A stretch of DNA of 64,000 bases, taken from positions 1-64,000 of the forward strand of contig JBFXHX010000013.1 in assembly GCA_050176585.1 (NCBI GenBank). The letters run 5' to 3'. This stretch comes from CAYYWP01 sp050176585. GTDB lineage: Bacteria; Desulfobacterota; Binatia; HRBIN30; CADEER01. Shown here piece after piece: positions 51,127 through 60,023 of this stretch (position 1 is the stretch's first letter; each line of letters begins with the position of its first letter). The notes beneath the pieces are model-generated. The model was given only the letters and a program-made list of their open reading frames with translations. It was not told the origin of the DNA and ran no database searches. Position numbers and translations under genes: made by a program.

Positions 51127-52311
51127 ATGAAGTGGGCGTCGAGCGCATCGGAGGAACCGAGGCTCGAAGCCGCCATCGCGCATGCGGCGGCGGATATTCG
51201 CGCGCAATTGGGCGGTTGTCCGGCCGATCTCATCGTCGCGTTCGTCTCGCCACATTACGGGGGAGACCTGGAGCCGCTGCCGGCGGCAGTACACACCGAG
51301 CTCGGTCCCGCGCTGCTGCTCGGTTGCTCGGCCGGCGGCGTGATCGGCGGCGGCCGCGAGATAGAGCAGCGGCCCGGGTTGTCGCTGAGCGCCGCGTTTC
51401 TGCCCGGCGTGACGCTCCAGGCCTTGCGCTTGACCGACGATGCGCTGCCGCTGCGCGGCGCCGGTCCCACGGCATGGCGCGAGCTCATCCGGACGGCGCC
51501 GACCTCCGCGCCGCATTTCCTCCTGCTGCCCGACCCGTTCACGTTCGATGCCGAGAACCTCGTGCGCGGGCTCGACCTCGCGTATCCGGAGGCCGTTATC
51601 ATTGGCGGTATTGCGAGCGGCGGACGGCAACCGGGCGCCAACGCCTTATTCCTCGGCGATCAGGTCTACCGTGACGGTATGGTCGGCGCCGTCCTGCACG
51701 GCAATGTCGCGGTGGACACGATCGTCGCGCAGGGCTGCCGGCCGATCGGCGAGCCGATGTTCATCACCAGTTCCGAGCGCAACGTCATCCGCGCGCTCGA
51801 CGGACGCCCGCCGCTCGAGGTGCTGCAGCAACTACACGAGCGGCTCGACGCCCGCGACCGCCAACTCGCCCGCCATTCGCTCTTCCTCGGCATCGTGATG
51901 AAGGAGGATCGCCAGGAGTACCGGCAGGGGGATTTCCTGATTCGAAATCTGGTCGGCATCGACCCGCGCTCCGGCGCGCTGGCGGTCGGCGCGCTGGTCG
52001 AGCCCGGCGCGGTGGTGCAGTTCCACCTCCGCGACGCCGAGACCTCCGCACAAGATCTCGACGCCATGCTGACGCGGCACCAACAAGCCGAACACGGCGC
52101 GCCGAGCGGCGCCCTGCTGTTTTCCTGTCTCGGCCGCGGGCAGTTTCTCTATGGCCGACCCGATCACGACACCGACGCGTTCCGCCGCCATGTCGGCGAG
52201 GTCCCGCTCGGCGGATTCTTCTGCAACGGCGAGATCGGGCCGGTGCACGGCACCACGTTTCTGCACGGCTATACGAGCGCGTTCGGCCTCTTTCGCGCCA
52301 AAGACAGCTGA
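51127..52311 (+). CDS. FIST-domain sensory protein
   Basis: A 394-residue cytoplasmic protein with FIST N and C domains. The N domain includes DLIVAFVSPHYGG and LLLGCSAGGVIGGGREIEQ. The C domain ends in the typical GALLFSCLGRGQFLYGRPDHD and GEVPLGGFFCNGEIGPVHGTTFLHGYT. FIST domains bind small ligands such as amino acids and are often fused to signalling domains, but here the protein stands alone. GGGAGG is four bases before the ATG. It converges on the partial gene at 52340 with 28 bases between. Confidence 0.9.
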   Translation: MKWASSASEEPRLEAAIAHAAADIRAQLGGCPADLIVAFVSPHYGGDLEPLPAAVHTELGPALLLGCSAGGVIGGGREIEQRPGLSLSAAFLPGVTLQALRLTDDALPLRGAGPTAWRELIRTAPTSAPHFLLLPDPFTFDAENLVRGLDLAYPEAVIIGGIASGGRQPGANALFLGDQVYRDGMVGAVLHGNVAVDTIVAQGCRPIGEPMFITSSERNVIRALDGRPPLEVLQQLHERLDARDRQLARHSLFLGIVMKEDRQEYRQGDFLIRNLVGIDPRSGALAVGALVEPGAVVQFHLRDAETSAQDLDAMLTRHQQAEHGAPSGALLFSCLGRGQFLYGRPDHDTDAFRRHVGEVPLGGFFCNGEIGPVHGTTFLHGYTSAFGLFRAKDS

Positions 52312-52339
52312 TCGGTGCGCGGCAGGGACGTGCGCGGCT

Positions 52340-52745
52340 TTACGGCGCGAGCCGGGCGCTCTGCAGCATTTGGATGAACGGCATCCGCTGCGCGGCCAAG
52401 GTCGAGTCGGGACCGGTCGCTTTCAGGAACCAGGGCCCTCCCTCGCCCTCGATCACCGCCCCTAGCAGACGCGCGTCGCGTTGCGGGGTCGGTTGTGCAC
52501 CGGTGCCCATGCCGGAGCCGAGGAACGTACCCTCGGCATCGACGAACGTGATCCGCAACCCGTCCGACTCCAACTGCTCGCGGCGCGGCGGGATGCCGGG
52601 GGCGGGCTCGATTTGCGCCAGCCACCGCCGCACGTTCGCTTCCACATCGCCGCCCTGTCTCGCGCCAAAGTGAAAGATCACGAATTCCGCGGGCCCGCCG
52701 GGGCCGTCGATCACCGCTTGCGCCGATCGCATCCCTCCGCTCGGC
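52340..52745 (-). CDS. hypothetical protein, 5' end lost in the assembly gap
   Basis: The last 131 codons from an internal ATG at 52732 are visible. The product contains AEFVIFHFGARQGGDVEANV, then RRWLAQIEP and later GPWFLKATGPDSTLAAQR. This resembles the C-terminal part of small secreted proteins of unknown function in which a signal peptide and about 50 residues precede the MRxAQ segment, so the true start is probably inside the gap. It lies downstream of the acyl-CoA synthetase on the same strand. Confidence 0.55.
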
Positions 52746-52845
52746 NNNNNNNNNNNNNNNNNNNNNNNNNNNNNNNNNNNNNNNNNNNNNNNNNNNNNNN
52801 NNNNNNNNNNNNNNNNNNNNNNNNNNNNNNNNNNNNNNNNNNNNN
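52746..52845. other. assembly gap of 100 N (placeholder length)
   Basis: The run is exactly 100 N and its flanks share no sequence. The acyl-CoA synthetase lacks about 90-100 C-terminal residues and the next gene lacks its N terminus, so the true missing length is likely several hundred bases. Confidence 0.9.
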
Positions 52846-54362
52846 GGATCCAGCGTGAGCAGCGCGGTCAGGTACTTGCGCCGGTCGCCGATCACCACCG
52901 CCTCGCTGATCAACGGCGACTGCTTGAGGGCGGCTTCGAGGTTCTTCGGCGTGATGTTCTTCCCGCCGGCGGTGATGATGATCTCCTTCTTGCGCCCGGT
53001 GATGTGCAGATAGCCGTCGGCGTCGAGCGCGCCGAGGTCTCCCGAATGGAGCCAGCCGTCGATCAGCGTCTCATCGGTCGCCGGTTGGTCTTTGTAGTAG
53101 CCGAGGAAAACGTTGGGGCCGCGCACGAGGATCTCGCCGTCGTCGGCGATGCGTACGTCGACGCCGGGCAGCGGCCGGCCGACGCTGCCGAAGCGCGTGC
53201 GCCCCGGCAAATTGCTCGAGGTCGGGCCGCTTCCCTCCGATTGCCCATAGATCTCGCAGACGACGATGTCGAGGCCGCTGAAGAACTCGAGCACATCGAC
53301 CGCAATGGGCGCGGCGCCGCTGGCGCAAAGCCGGGCGCGGCCGAGCCCGACGGCGGGTTTGAGCTTCGCGAACACCAGCCGCGTCGCGATGCGGTATTGC
53401 GCCGCCAACCACCCGCGCGGCTCGCGCCCGTTGCAGCGCTCGGCATTCACCTGCCGGCCGACGCGCATGGCCCAGCGTGCGAGCGCGCCGCGGATACCCG
53501 CGGCCTGCTGCAGGCGGGCGGAGATCGCGGCGTGGAACTTCTCCCAGATGCGCGGCACCCCGAAGAACAGATCGGGCTGCACCTCGCGGAGGTTGGCCGG
53601 CACTTTGTCGATCGACTCGGCGTAGTGCACGGCATATCCGGCCACGGCGGCGACGTGGATCGTGAACATCTGTTCGGCGATGTGCGACAGCGGCAGGTAA
53701 GAGAGCAGGGCGTCGGTCGGTCGGGCGCCGTTGATCCGCATCGCGGTCTCGGCCGTCCATGCCAGGTTCCGGTGCGACAGCATCACCCCCTTGGGCGGTC
53801 CGGTCGTGCCCGACGTGTAGATCAGCGTGGCGAGATCATCGGGTTGAATCGCGCTCAGGCGAGCGGCGAATGCGTCGTCGCCGACCGCATCGCCGAGCGC
53901 GAGGAAGGCGTCCCAGGTGATCACCAGCGGATCGTCGATCACCGGCGCGCCGCGCATGGTCACCACCGACCGGAGCCGCGGCAGGCGCGCGCGCTCCTGC
54001 GCGATCTTCCGCCACTGCTCTTCGTCTTCGATCAGCAACACCGTGGCCTCGGCGTGATCGGCGATGTAACGGACCTCGCCAGGCGAGCTGGTCGTATAGA
54101 TGCCCACGGGTATGCCGCCGATCGACATGGCGCCGGCGTGAAATACGGTCCATTCCGGCCGATTGAAGCCGATGATCGCCACCGCGCCGCGCGGTTCTAC
54201 CCCGAGAGCGAAAAGCGCCTTTCCCGCCCGGCGAATCGCGGCCGCGAAGTCGCCCCAGGTGGTGGGTTGCCAACCCGTGTCGCCGCGCACGTAGTATGCC
54301 GGTGCACCGGGCCGCGTTGCCGCGTGGCGCTGGATGTACTGGGGGATCGAGTCGAACGGCAT
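52846..54362 (-). CDS. long-chain acyl-CoA synthetase (FadD15/FAA1-like), 3' end lost in gap
   Basis: The first 505 codons of an AMP-forming fatty acyl-CoA ligase. It has the P-loop IYTSGTTGPPKGVMLSHRN, the long-chain linker PLSHIAEQMFTIHV, EIYGQSEGSGPTSSN, DGWLHSGDLGALDADGYLHI and GRKKEIIITAGGKNITPKN, and stops at KYLTALLTLD just before the gap. Family members have about 600 residues, so the C-terminal subdomain is missing from the assembly rather than from the gene. The ATG at 54362 follows GGAGGA. It activates long-chain fatty acids at the membrane. It is distinct from the ligase at 24.1 kb, which belongs to another subgroup. Confidence 0.93.
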
Positions 54363-54569
54363 CGGCGGCTCCTCCGCTGACAGCGCTAATGAGAGGTGGA
54401 AACGGCCGCGGCGCTCCGCGCCGGCGCCGCTTCGATTGGCCGGAAGCGGCGGTCGGCGCGCGCGCGAGGCGGGCGATGCGCGCCGGCCGACCCGTGGAGG
54501 GGTGGCGCGGCGCGCAGCGGCGCGAGCATGGGCGGTCGCATTGCGGCGGGAGGCTCTATCCTGCGGCGA

Positions 54570-55608
54570 TTACAGCGTCCACTCATCGCCTTCTGCGGCG
54601 CCGAACGGCGACGGCGGCAAGGCGCTCGGATCCCCGCCCGCGGATCCCGCGTCGAGCGGGTGGCGGGCCGGCGGGGTACCGCCCGTTCGCTCGAGCGCTT
54701 TGGCCAGCGCAGGGATGGCCCGACATGCGGCGGCGGCGCGGGCGCGAATCGTGGCGGCGAGTTGGCCGAGGCGGGCTGACGCCGTCGGCGGCGTCGCGCG
54801 GTAATCCGCGAGCTCCTGCTGGAGGATGCGCAAACGCGCTGTGCAATTGCACGATGCGGGCGGCGGTATCGGGGTCGAACAAGGTGAGATCGCGCAGCGC
54901 GCTTTCGATCAGCGGATGGTCGAGCGGCGGCGCGGCGGCCGGGTTGTCGAGCGAGACCAGGCGGCGCAACACGAGATCGATGCGCCGCAACTCGAGGAGC
55001 AGCGCGGTGGCGAGCGAGGCGCGGGCGCGCCGGCGCTGGCGCCGCTCACGGCCACCGGCGATGCGGGCGCCGGCCCAGGCCGCGAGGAGGGCGAGCGCGG
55101 CGCCCACCGCGGCGGCGGTCGCCGCGGGGCTTGCGGCGGTGGTGCCGCTGCGCAGGCGCGCCAGCCACGGGGGTGTAGCAGTCGCGGTCGCGGTGGCGGG
55201 CGGCATGCGCGTCGGCGCCGGCGGCGCGGTGTCGCTCGAGGTGGCTTCGCGCGTCGGCGTCGCCGCTGCCGCAGTCTGGGTGTCGACCGCGGTGGGGGTC
55301 GCGGTCGGGGCGCCAGTCGACTGATCGGTGGCGGTGGCGGCCGGCGCCGGCGTCTCGGTATCCGGCGCGGTCGCGGTGGGCAGATCCGCTGCGGCGGCGG
55401 TCGCGACGGGTTCCTCGGCTGCCGTCGCCGCGGTCGCATCGGGCAGCGGCTCGACCGTGAGGGCGCGCTCCTGTCCGACCGCGAGGGCGCCGTACGAGGC
55501 CGAGAGCGCGGCGAATCGCAGCGCCAGCACGAGCCGTCCCACGCGGCGCGCTCTACATTCCGGCGCGTGCGCGTACAAGGCGGCCCGTCGCGTGGTGTGC
55601 GCCGTCAT
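54570..55608 (-). CDS. Thr/Pro-rich single-pass membrane protein with an apparent frameshift
   Basis: From the ATG at 55608 a signal-like segment (GRLVLALRFAALSASYGALA) is followed by about 110 residues of Ala/Thr/Pro repeats, a membrane helix (AAVGAALALLAAWAGARIAG) and a charged helical domain (LLLELRRIDLVLRRLVSLD, DPDTAARIVQLHSA). At 54832-54834 the frame must shift by one base to continue into LRILQQELADYRATPPTASA, LAATIRARAAAACRAIPALA and the stop at 54570. Removing one base of the AAA run at that place (forward strand) joins them cleanly, giving about 345 residues. It is either an assembly error or a true frameshift. The function is unknown. Confidence 0.6.
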
Positions 55609-55665
55609 GCGCGCGCGGTTCTGACCCGGGTGGCGTGCCGAGCGGCGACGGGGTAGGACGCCGGC

Positions 55666-56865
55666 GTGGGCCCGACGCTGGAGTTCTGGTTCGAGTTCGC
55701 CAGCACGTACTCGTATCCCGCTGCCATGCGCATCGGCGCGCTCGCCGCGGCCGCTGGCGTGCCGCTGCGCTGGCGCGCCTTCTTGCTCGGCCCGGTGTTC
55801 GCGGCGCAGGGTCTGAGCGATACGCCCATGAATCTCTTCCCGGCCAAGGGCCAGTACATGTGGCGCGACGTGGAGCGCATCTGCGCGGCGGCAGGCCTGC
55901 GCTGGCGACGGCCGAGCGCGTTTCCGCGCGGCAGCCTGCTCGCGGCGCGCATCGCCGCGTGCGCGGTGGACGAGCCGTGGCTGCCGGCGTTCGTGCGCGC
56001 GGTATACAGCGCCAACTTCGGCGACGACCGCGACGTCGGCGATGCGGGCGTCGTCGCCGAGTTGCTGGCCGCGATCGGCCAGCCGGCGGAACCGTGGATC
56101 GACCGCGCGCAGTCCGCGGAGGGGAAACAGCGCCTCCGCGCCCAGACCGACGAAGCGCTGGCGCGCGGCCTGTTCGGCGCGCCGGTGGCAATCGTCGGCG
56201 ATGAGCTCTTCTGGGGCAATGACCGAATCGAAGCGGCGCTGGCGTGGGCGCGCCCCGACCGCGGCGTCGCAGCGGCGAGCGAGGCAGTGCTGGACTTCTG
56301 GTTCGGCGACCGCGGCGATGACGCGGCGGAGCGGACGCAGCGGTGGTTTACGCCGGACCCGGCCTTCGACGCCGAGATTCGCGATCGTTTTGGCGCGCTG
56401 ATCTGCGCCGCGGCGCAGCGGGAGCTCGACGGCTGGGCGGCGAGCCCGCGGGGCCGGTTGGCGCTCATCCTTCTGCTCGACCAGTTTCCGCGCAATGTGT
56501 ACCGCGGCCAGAGAGAGGCGTTCGCCTCCGATGCGCACGCGCTCTCGCTGGCGCTCGCCGGCATCGACTTCGGGGTCGACCGCGCGCTCGGGACGCGCGA
56601 GCGCGCATTCTTCTACCTGCCGCTCGGGCATGCGGAGGACCCGGCCATGCAGGACCGCGCGGTGACCGCCGTGCGCCAGCTCGTCGCCGAGAGCCCCGCC
56701 GCGCTCCGCGGCGAGGTGGAAGAGTTCCTCCGGTTCGCGCGTGCACATCGCGACATCATCGCCCGCTTCGGGCGGTTCCCGCACCGCAATGCCGCCCTGG
56801 GCCGCGCATCGACGGCGGACGAGAAGGCGTATCTGGACGGCGGGCCGGATACCTTCGGCCAGTGA
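55666..56865 (+). CDS. fusion of 2-hydroxychromene-2-carboxylate isomerase-like (DsbA-fold) and DUF924 domains
   Basis: A 399-residue fusion starting with GTG at 55666. Residues 1-200 match the kappa-GST/HCCA isomerase group: LEFWFEFASTYSYPAAMRI, FPRGSLLAARIAA, LFGAPVAIVGDELFWGNDRI. This group is glutathione-dependent and works in aromatic ring degradation. Residues about 205-390 match DUF924: VLDFWFGDRGDD, ILLLDQFPRNVYRG, FFYLPLGHAEDPAMQDRAV. DUF924 is a TPR-like helical domain of unknown role. These are normally separate proteins. The gene is divergent from the Thr/Pro-rich membrane protein. Confidence 0.85.
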   Translation: MGPTLEFWFEFASTYSYPAAMRIGALAAAAGVPLRWRAFLLGPVFAAQGLSDTPMNLFPAKGQYMWRDVERICAAAGLRWRRPSAFPRGSLLAARIAACAVDEPWLPAFVRAVYSANFGDDRDVGDAGVVAELLAAIGQPAEPWIDRAQSAEGKQRLRAQTDEALARGLFGAPVAIVGDELFWGNDRIEAALAWARPDRGVAAASEAVLDFWFGDRGDDAAERTQRWFTPDPAFDAEIRDRFGALICAAAQRELDGWAASPRGRLALILLLDQFPRNVYRGQREAFASDAHALSLALAGIDFGVDRALGTRERAFFYLPLGHAEDPAMQDRAVTAVRQLVAESPAALRGEVEEFLRFARAHRDIIARFGRFPHRNAALGRASTADEKAYLDGGPDTFGQ

Positions 56866-56960
56866 GTGGCGACGGCGGTGCCGCCGCGCACCGATGAGGC
56901 GCGGAGCCGCGACCCGCCGACCGGCCGGTTCTTCACGCAGGCGTGTGACAGGGAGGCGAC

Positions 56961-57716
56961 ATGGATTGGATGGCGGACCCGCAGCAGTGGATTGCGCTGG
57001 CGACGCTCACGCTGCTCGAGCTGGTGCTCGGCATCGACAACATCATCTTCATCTCGATCCTCGCCGGGAAACTGCGCGCCGACCAGCAGAACCGCGCGCG
57101 CGTGATCGGCCTGGCGCTGGCGATGATCGCGCGCATTCTCCTGCTGCTCTCGCTCAGCTTCATCGTGCGCCTCACCGCACCGCTGTTCACCCTCGCCGGG
57201 CACGGCGTGTCGGGCCGCGACCTCATCCTGCTCCTCGGCGGCCTCTTCCTGCTCGCCAAGAGCACCCACGAGATCCACGACAAGCTCGAAGGCGCCGAGC
57301 GGGGGGTGTCGGTCGCCGCGCATCCCTCGTTCCGCTCCGTGATCACGCAGATCGTGCTGCTCGACCTCGTATTCTCGCTCGATTCGGTGATTACCGCCGT
57401 CGGCATGGTGGACGAGATCGCCGTCATGGTGACGGCGGTGATGATCGCGGTCATCCTGATGATGCTCTTTGCGGGGCCGATCAGCCGATTCGTGGAGCAG
57501 CATCCGACCGTGAAGATGCTCGCGCTCAGCTTCCTGCTCCTGATCGGGGTGGCGCTGCTCGCCGACGGCCTCCATTTCCACATTCCGCGCGGCTACATCT
57601 ACTTCGCCATGGGGTTCTCGGTGCTGGTCGAGATGCTGAACCTGCGGTTGCGCAAGGTCTCCGAAGCGCCGCTGCACCTGCGGGCGCCGATCGTGAAGCG
57701 GAACCCCGAACCCTGA
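56961..57716 (+). CDS. TerC/YgdQ-family integral membrane protein
   Basis: A 251-residue inner-membrane protein with about seven helices. The diagnostic acidic segments inside helices are present: LTLLELVLGIDNIIFISILA near the N terminus and LLDLVFSLDSVITAVGMVD in the middle. TerC-family proteins are linked to metal (notably manganese) export and tellurite resistance. GGGAGG precedes the ATG at 56961. It stands alone behind the isomerase-DUF924 gene. Confidence 0.92.
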   Translation: MDWMADPQQWIALATLTLLELVLGIDNIIFISILAGKLRADQQNRARVIGLALAMIARILLLLSLSFIVRLTAPLFTLAGHGVSGRDLILLLGGLFLLAKSTHEIHDKLEGAERGVSVAAHPSFRSVITQIVLLDLVFSLDSVITAVGMVDEIAVMVTAVMIAVILMMLFAGPISRFVEQHPTVKMLALSFLLLIGVALLADGLHFHIPRGYIYFAMGFSVLVEMLNLRLRKVSEAPLHLRAPIVKRNPEP

Positions 57717-57782
57717 GATGCGCCGCCCAGGCGAGGATTGGTGGGACTCGATGGCGCCGGAGTGGCGAGGGCACCCGGGAGC

Positions 57783-57820
57783 CAGGCTGTTACGCCGTTA
57801 GCGGTTACGCTGTTAGGCTG
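57783..57820. repeat. REP-like repeat, copy 2
   Basis: The core GTTAGCGGTTACGCTGTT lies at 57797-57814 between an AGGCTGTTACGCC arm at 57784-57796 and TAGGCTG at its end. Related inverted pieces (CCTAACCGGGGC, CCAACGGCTTAAC) follow up to 57855. It occupies the region between the convergent TerC and esterase genes. Confidence 0.75.
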
Positions 57821-57850
57821 GGACAGGCCCTAACCGGGGCAGCCAACGGC

Positions 57851-58846
57851 TTAACGATTCAGCACCGCCGAGAGCCGCTGCAGCGACACATCGTATCGAT
57901 GCGCCACGTTCGTGTGGCCGCCGTCGAATTCCTCGTACACGTGCGGGACGCCGAGCGCGGTCAGGCGGCGACTGTAGATGCGGTTGCCGAGCTGGAGGTG
58001 GTGCTCATCGAAGCTGCCGCAATCCAGATAGTAGAGATGCAGCCGTTTGAGCGCGTCGGCATGGGCGGCGGCGAGCTCGACGGGGTCGTGCGCGAGCCAG
58101 CGCGCCCAAACCTCCGCGTCCAGCTCGCCGGTGGAGGGATCGAACGGCAGATCGAAGCCCACCTCCGTGGATGCATTCGGCGAGTAGCAAGCCGCCATCG
58201 CGAGCATGTTGACCAGCGCGAACCAGTGCCGCCCCCGCTCGGCCGGCGGGTGCGGAAAACCGGCGAGAAAGCGCGCCGGCGAGTATTCGTACCGCGCCAG
58301 CGCGGCGACCGCGGCGGGGATGTCGGCGCGATAGCAAAGCTCGAAGTACTTGTCGCCCGAATGGTCCGCGGCCAAGCCGAAGCGGTCCGGATGGCGCATG
58401 GCCAGCACGGTCGCGCCGTAACCGCCCGAGCTCTTGCCCATCACCGCGCGGCGCTCGGGCACCGGGATGGTGCGAAACGCGCTGTCGATGAACGGGACCA
58501 GCTCCTGAACGATGTGATCTTCGTAGCGCCCCGTCGCCGCGGAGTTGATGTACTGGCTGCCGCCGAGCCGGGTCAGGCAGTCCGCCATCACGACGATCAG
58601 CGGCCGGATCGCGCCGCCGGAAACGAGCCGCTCGATCCGTTGGGAAAGGCTCTCGCCCCAGAGCGACTCGCTCAGCAGATAGGTGCCACCGCCGCTGAAC
58701 CCGGCGAGGAAGTAGACCACCGGGTAGCGCACGCCCGAGGTCTCATAATCGGGCGGCAGGTACACGGGGATTCGACGCTCGTGAGGATCGCCGAGCGGGT
58801 TCCCGCAAAGGACCTCACTGGCGACGGTGACAATGGTCGTCGGCAT
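57851..58846 (-). CDS. putative esterase (esterase D/Fes-like)
   Basis: A 331-residue alpha/beta-hydrolase of the putative esterase family. The substrate-binding start is DPHERRIPVYLPPDYE, then YPVVYFLAGFSGGGTYLL. The nucleophile elbow is VMGKSSGGYGATVLAM, and the catalytic His is likely in EEFDGGHTNVAHR near the C terminus. The ATG at 58846 is preferred, because an in-frame ATG at 58879 would add only 11 residues; neither has a clear ribosome site. No signal peptide is seen. The substrate is unknown. Its start region faces moaA on the other strand. Confidence 0.85.
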   Translation of the reverse strand: MPTTIVTVASEVLCGNPLGDPHERRIPVYLPPDYETSGVRYPVVYFLAGFSGGGTYLLSESLWGESLSQRIERLVSGGAIRPLIVVMADCLTRLGGSQYINSAATGRYEDHIVQELVPFIDSAFRTIPVPERRAVMGKSSGGYGATVLAMRHPDRFGLAADHSGDKYFELCYRADIPAAVAALARYEYSPARFLAGFPHPPAERGRHWFALVNMLAMAACYSPNASTEVGFDLPFDPSTGELDAEVWARWLAHDPVELAAAHADALKRLHLYYLDCGSFDEHHLQLGNRIYSRRLTALGVPHVYEEFDGGHTNVAHRYDVSLQRLSAVLNR

Positions 58847-58992
58847 GCCCGCTGCAGCTAAGCGAATGGGGTAGGGCATCACAAGCGGCCGGCATCCAGG
58901 AGCGGGCGCCGCTCGAATCGCGCAGGTCCTGCGGGGTGCCCGAACCCGCGCGGGCTCTTCCGCCCTCGTGCGCGACCGGTCATAATCCGCCA

Positions 58993-60018
58993 ATGCCCAC
59001 CGTTACGGACACCCACGGCCGGCCGCTCAAGAACCTGCGGATCTCGGTGACCGACCGCTGCAATCTGCGCTGCGCGTATTGCATGCCGGAGGAATCCTAC
59101 GTCTGGCTGCCCCGTTCGGACATCCTGCACTTCGAGGAGATCAGCACCCTGGTCGACTGCTTCACCGACCTCGGGGTGGATCGGGTCCGATTGACCGGCG
59201 GCGAGCCATTGCTCCGCCATGGCCTACCGAACCTGGTGAGCCTGTTGGTGGCGAAGCCGGCCCTGCGCGACATCGCCCTGACCACCAACGGCGTCTTGCT
59301 CGCCGGGCAGGCGGCGCCGCTGAAAGCGGCGGGTCTGCATCGGGTGACGGTCAGCCTCGACACGCTCAGGCCGGACCGCTTTCGCGCTCTGACCCGGCGC
59401 GAGACGCTCCCGCAGGTGCTGGAGGGCATCGCCGCGGCGAACGCGGCGGGTTTCCGGCCGCTCAAGATCGACACGGTCGTGATGCGCGGCGTGAACGAGG
59501 ACGAGACCGCCGACCTGATCGAGTTCGCACGGCCGTACGGCGCAGAGGTGCGCTTCATCGAGTACATGGACGTCGGCGGCGCCACGCAGTGGTCGTTCGA
59601 AAAGGTGTACTCCCGCGACGCCATGCTCGCCGATCTGACCCACCGCTACGGTGCGATCGAACCGCTGCGCGAGGACAGCTCGGCGCCGGCCGATCGCTAC
59701 CGGCTGCCGGACGGAACGATCTTCGGGATCATCTCGTCGACGACCGCGCCGTTCTGCCGCTCCTGCGACCGCGCCCGGTTGACCGCCGACGGCATGTGGT
59801 ACCTGTGTCTCTACGCTCGCATCGGTACCGATCTCCGCCGCGCGCTGCGCGGCGGCGCGTCGCGCGAGGAGCTGAAGGCGTTGATCGCCGGGCGGTGGAC
59901 CCAGCGCACCGACCGCGGAGCCGAGCGCCGCCTCGCCGAACGCGACCGGGCTCCGCTCGCGCGGCAGAGCGAGCTCCGCGACGATCCGCACCTCGAAATG
60001 CACACGCGCGGCGGCTGA
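58993..60018 (+). CDS. moaA: GTP 3',8-cyclase (molybdenum cofactor biosynthesis)
   Basis: A 341-residue radical SAM enzyme that, with MoaC, turns GTP into cyclic pyranopterin monophosphate. The N-terminal cluster is C23-x3-C27-x2-C30 (DRCNLRCAYC). The C-terminal GTP-binding cluster is FCRSCDRARLTADGMWYLCL. The C terminus ends in the double glycine (TRGG) required for MoaA activation. The ATG at 58993 gives the usual length. It supports the molybdopterin enzymes at 0.3-5.5 kb. No other moa gene is adjacent. The SGNH gene follows 5 bases later, so they may share a transcript. Confidence 0.95.
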   Translation: MPTVTDTHGRPLKNLRISVTDRCNLRCAYCMPEESYVWLPRSDILHFEEISTLVDCFTDLGVDRVRLTGGEPLLRHGLPNLVSLLVAKPALRDIALTTNGVLLAGQAAPLKAAGLHRVTVSLDTLRPDRFRALTRRETLPQVLEGIAAANAAGFRPLKIDTVVMRGVNEDETADLIEFARPYGAEVRFIEYMDVGGATQWSFEKVYSRDAMLADLTHRYGAIEPLREDSSAPADRYRLPDGTIFGIISSTTAPFCRSCDRARLTADGMWYLCLYARIGTDLRRALRGGASREELKALIAGRWTQRTDRGAERRLAERDRAPLARQSELRDDPHLEMHTRGG

Positions 60019-60023
60019 TCGGC

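Noticed and set aside
54900..55450. Repetitive DNA that could suggest a CRISPR or VNTR array
   Set aside because: The repetition comes from Ala/Thr/Pro codons of a linker in a reverse-strand gene; there are no regularly spaced identical repeats with unique spacers.
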